Shown: positions 63,510 through 64,000 of the stretch, piece by piece | How the letters are laid out: each line of letters starts with the position of its first letter | Position numbering within the stretch: the first letter of the stretch is position 1 | NCBI GenBank assembly: GCA_001603805.1 | Contig: LUZY01000002.1 | Span: 186,001-250,000 of the forward strand | DNA length: 64,000 bases | Reading direction: 5' to 3' | Origin: Deferribacterales bacterium Deferri_01 | Lineage (GTDB): Bacteria > Chrysiogenota > Deferribacteres > Deferribacterales > Geovibrionaceae | Translations under genes and position numbers: made by a program | Notes under the pieces: generated by a model | Told to the model about the DNA's origin: nothing | The model's database searches: none | What the model saw: only the letters and a program-made list of their open reading frames with translations

Positions 63510-64000
63510 ATGCAGATTACAAACTCCTCCTACAGCTACTACAAATTTATGCTTACATCTCAGGCACTGCCGGAGCATTCCAAGGCAAATCATGCCGGAA
63601 CAAAAATAAACGGAAAAAATGATCAGGTAACAATCTCCGAAGAGGCACAGATGCAGGCGAAAATCGGGCAGTTTCTTGCTGAGAAACCCATGACAAAGCT
63701 TTACTACTCGGAATTGTCGGAGAAAGACGGAGAAAAGGCCGAAGCTTTTATCAGCGATATGATAAACAGTTACGAAGGCAGTGAATTTGAGAAGTTTGAC
63801 TCTTTTTGTATTACCAGCGGAATAAGCAATACTGATGAACTAAAATCGCAGCTTGACAATACCCTTGCGATGAAAAAGGCCTTCTCAATAGCTCTTGCTC
63901 TGAACAGAAGCAGTGAATTTGACGAGGCAGCACAGTACGATTACGAAGAATACGGCTATATGACCGGCAGCAGTCTAACAGGTTCTGTTTTCAGCATTCA
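63510..64000 (+). CDS. hypothetical protein, cut by window end
   Basis: An ATG at 63510, ~9 nt after a GGG site, opens a frame that runs to the window edge (at least 163 codons). The product is hydrophilic, helical and acidic, with a segment KINGKNDQVTISEEAQ that resembles the D-x-V-x-I-S motif seen in FlgM-like and other flagellar-associated proteins. No signal peptide or TM helix. Its function is not recognisable from this part. Confidence 0.6.
   Translation, partial: MQITNSSYSYYKFMLTSQALPEHSKANHAGTKINGKNDQVTISEEAQMQAKIGQFLAEKPMTKLYYSELSEKDGEKAEAFISDMINSYEGSEFEKFDSFCITSGISNTDELKSQLDNTLAMKKAFSIALALNRSSEFDEAAQYDYEEYGYMTGSSLTGSVFSI

Noticed and set aside
1-64000. rRNA, tRNA or insertion sequences
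   Set aside because: I looked for them and saw no conserved rRNA stretches, cloverleaf patterns or transposase motifs.

Overview
This window looks like chromosome from an environmental, motile, Gram-negative bacterium that respires at low oxygen. Evidence: a cbb3-type oxidase with its assembly genes, two putative outer-membrane or secreted protein loci, a K+ uptake pair, a large chemosensory operon, and many PAS- and Cache-domain sensors. Protein flavour, the CcoO/CcoP arrangement, sigma-54 control and mid-range GC suggest Deferribacterota (Geovibrio/Denitrovibrio-like). That placement is inference only. No rRNA, tRNA, transposase, CRISPR array or prophage was seen.

Layout. 1-9.4 kb: 3' end of an acyl-CoA synthetase, metY, a Cache-PAS-GGDEF(degenerate)-EAL protein, an SDR oxidoreductase, a beta-barrel candidate plus methyltransferase, and a Na/Pi cotransporter. 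9.4-9.9 kb: three tandem 157-bp units, each a two-hairpin element joined to a copy of the 3' end of the next gene. 9.8-16 kb: PhoR-like kinase, a CxxCH (Tll0287-like) sensor kinase, and a three-gene ABC/DUF2318 module resembling the iron-uptake genes beside Campylobacter P19. 16-25 kb: a complete cbb3 locus (ccoN, a ccoO with a fused cytochrome domain, a ccoP reduced to its membrane anchor, ccoQ-like, ccoG, ccoH, a 28-codon ORF, ccoS, ccoI) facing a FixH/YtkA-like plus DsbD_2 pair, with an Rrf2 regulator upstream.

25-42.7 kb: 15 genes on one strand form a chemosensory string: REC, small membrane protein, membrane-bound receptor-like protein, STAS, CheY, CheA, MCP, CheW, MCP, CheR, CheD, CheB, two sensor kinases and an NtrC-family sigma-54 activator. 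It starts at a near-perfect sigma-54 promoter. Upstream of that promoter lie three 16-bp palindromes exactly 67 bp apart. The layout suggests a feedback loop in which the sigma-54 activator at the distal end acts on the promoter at the proximal end, and an array whose output may be transcription rather than, or as well as, motility. CheA also carries two tandem RxG-type motifs like c-di-GMP-binding MshEN motifs.

42.7-64 kb: FMN riboswitch and ribB, glyoxalase, a DUF438/hemerythrin/PAS protein, DEAD-box helicase, Cache kinase, typA, KtrBA, a decayed zeta-type toxin-antitoxin pair, RlmI-like methyltransferase, an AT-rich orphan membrane protein, a HicB-like protein, pyruvate kinase, an IscR-like regulator divergent from iscS-mnmA, and a pair of unrecognised secreted proteins sharing a Gly-Cys-Tyr/Trp-Leu C-terminal signature. 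The last gene is cut by the window end. Start codons were reassigned where a Shine-Dalgarno sequence decided the matter.
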